Shown piece after piece: positions 59,353 to 59,593 of a DNA stretch of 59,593 bases. Position 1 is the stretch's first letter. The number at the start of each line of letters is the position of its first letter. The position numbers and the translations under genes are program-made. The stretch covers positions 1 to 59,593 of the forward strand of contig JANJXJ010000039.1 in NCBI GenBank assembly GCA_024709105.1, written 5' to 3'. The notes under the pieces are model-generated. The model had not been told where the DNA came from. It worked only from the letters and a program-made list of their open reading frames with translations, and ran no database searches. Source of the stretch: Lentimicrobium sp. Lineage in GTDB: Bacteria; Bacteroidota; Bacteroidia; Bacteroidales; Lentimicrobiaceae.

Positions 59353-59593
59353 CATCATTAAAAATGCCAGCTGCAAAAGCAATAAACCGACCGCCTCAAT
59401 TACTCTAAAGAAGTGAAAGCAGTTGTTGATTCAAAAAAATGATAATTTTTTGATGCTTAAATAATGTGAACCGCATGAACTTAAGCCTCTGATAAAGAGA
59501 ATAATTCCCTGAAAAACTTGTTAAAACATGAACTTTATAGAGGAAAACCTGCAAACATTTGTAATTTTGGAGTTCAGAAGTCAAAATATTACT

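Larger units (their letters stand above)
59211..59593. other. Gene-free A+T-rich tail after tRNA-Arg
   Basis: No gene of normal size. It holds the spaced repeats at 59276-59317, the dyad at 59331-59352 and a -7 box TAATTTTG at 59562-59569 that could serve a gene beyond the window. A short open frame starts at ATG 59528 and runs off the window edge after 22 codons; the -7 box inside it makes it unlikely to be a gene. Confidence 0.45.

Noticed and set aside
59528-59593. Partial gene at the right edge
   Set aside because: 22 codons only, with a perfect -7 box inside; more likely upstream sequence of a later gene.
1-59593. CRISPR arrays, insertion sequences, rRNA genes
   Set aside because: I looked for regularly spaced repeats, transposase motifs and rRNA core sequences and found none.

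Overview
The window comes from a member of the phylum Bacteroidota, most like a Bacteroidales/Marinilabiliales-type organism. I cannot name a genus from the sequence. The signs are type IX secretion (T9SS) genes (porT, porV, two porU-like sortases, a porP/sprF gene, gldJ), two proteins with C-terminal T9SS sorting domains, a full Bat (BatA-E) operon, an UpxY-type NusG paralogue, a TamL-like lipoprotein, a DUF3078 protein, and many copies of the Bacteroidota promoter pattern (TTTG, about 20 bases, TAnnTTTG) in front of genes and tRNAs. The sequence looks chromosomal. I see no transposase, integrase, phage gene or CRISPR array.

Layout. 1-11.0 kb is almost all minus strand: a UDP-GlcNAc 2-epimerase cut by the window edge, radC, rpsT with tRNA-Glu, an unknown protein, a FAD-dependent oxidoreductase, porT, a heptose-phosphate kinase, a RecD-like helicase, a TamL-like outer-membrane lipoprotein and tRNA-Val. 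11.3-12.8 kb (plus) holds ispF and a GNAT/FemAB-like gene. 12.9-14.9 kb (minus) holds porV and a small membrane protein. At 15.3-17.6 kb an M23 peptidase gene runs tail to tail into an orphan UpxY/NusG gene. 17.8-24.4 kb (minus) carries acylphosphatase, a polysaccharide-deacetylase-like protein with an ABC permease, upp, an exported PHP phosphoesterase, an acyltransferase and a PfkB sugar kinase. The last three follow porU with almost no spacing.

The T9SS core lies at 24.4-34.7 kb: two porU-like genes in tandem (minus), then divergently porP/sprF and gldJ (plus), followed by murF and anmK. PorU is the sortase that removes the C-terminal signal from cargo, PorV shuttles cargo to it, PorT is an accessory barrel, and GldJ is an outer-membrane lipoprotein of the secretion/gliding machine. 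Two T9SS cargo genes follow at 39.4-43.8 kb. Between the two blocks are ung, a 42-residue lipoprotein that is easy to miss, and an outer-membrane-like protein.

44.1-55.4 kb (plus) has an exported C1 peptidase and then one compact operon: MoxR ATPase, DUF58, a BatD-like membrane protein, BatA, BatB, BatC, BatD, BatE, and finally a membrane protein and an ABC ATPase that overlap the Bat genes. The right end has a protein with two TonB C-terminal domains, a DUF3078 protein, mscL, a stand-alone response regulator and tRNA-Arg. Past tRNA-Arg is a gene-free A+T-rich tail with spaced short repeats that could be part of an integration site.

The points most worth a second look are the tandem active-site-intact PorU pair, the lipid/sugar genes joined to porU, the UpxY gene with nothing downstream to regulate, the ABC pair fused onto the Bat operon, the small lipoprotein with a dyad inside its promoter, and the repeats beyond tRNA-Arg.
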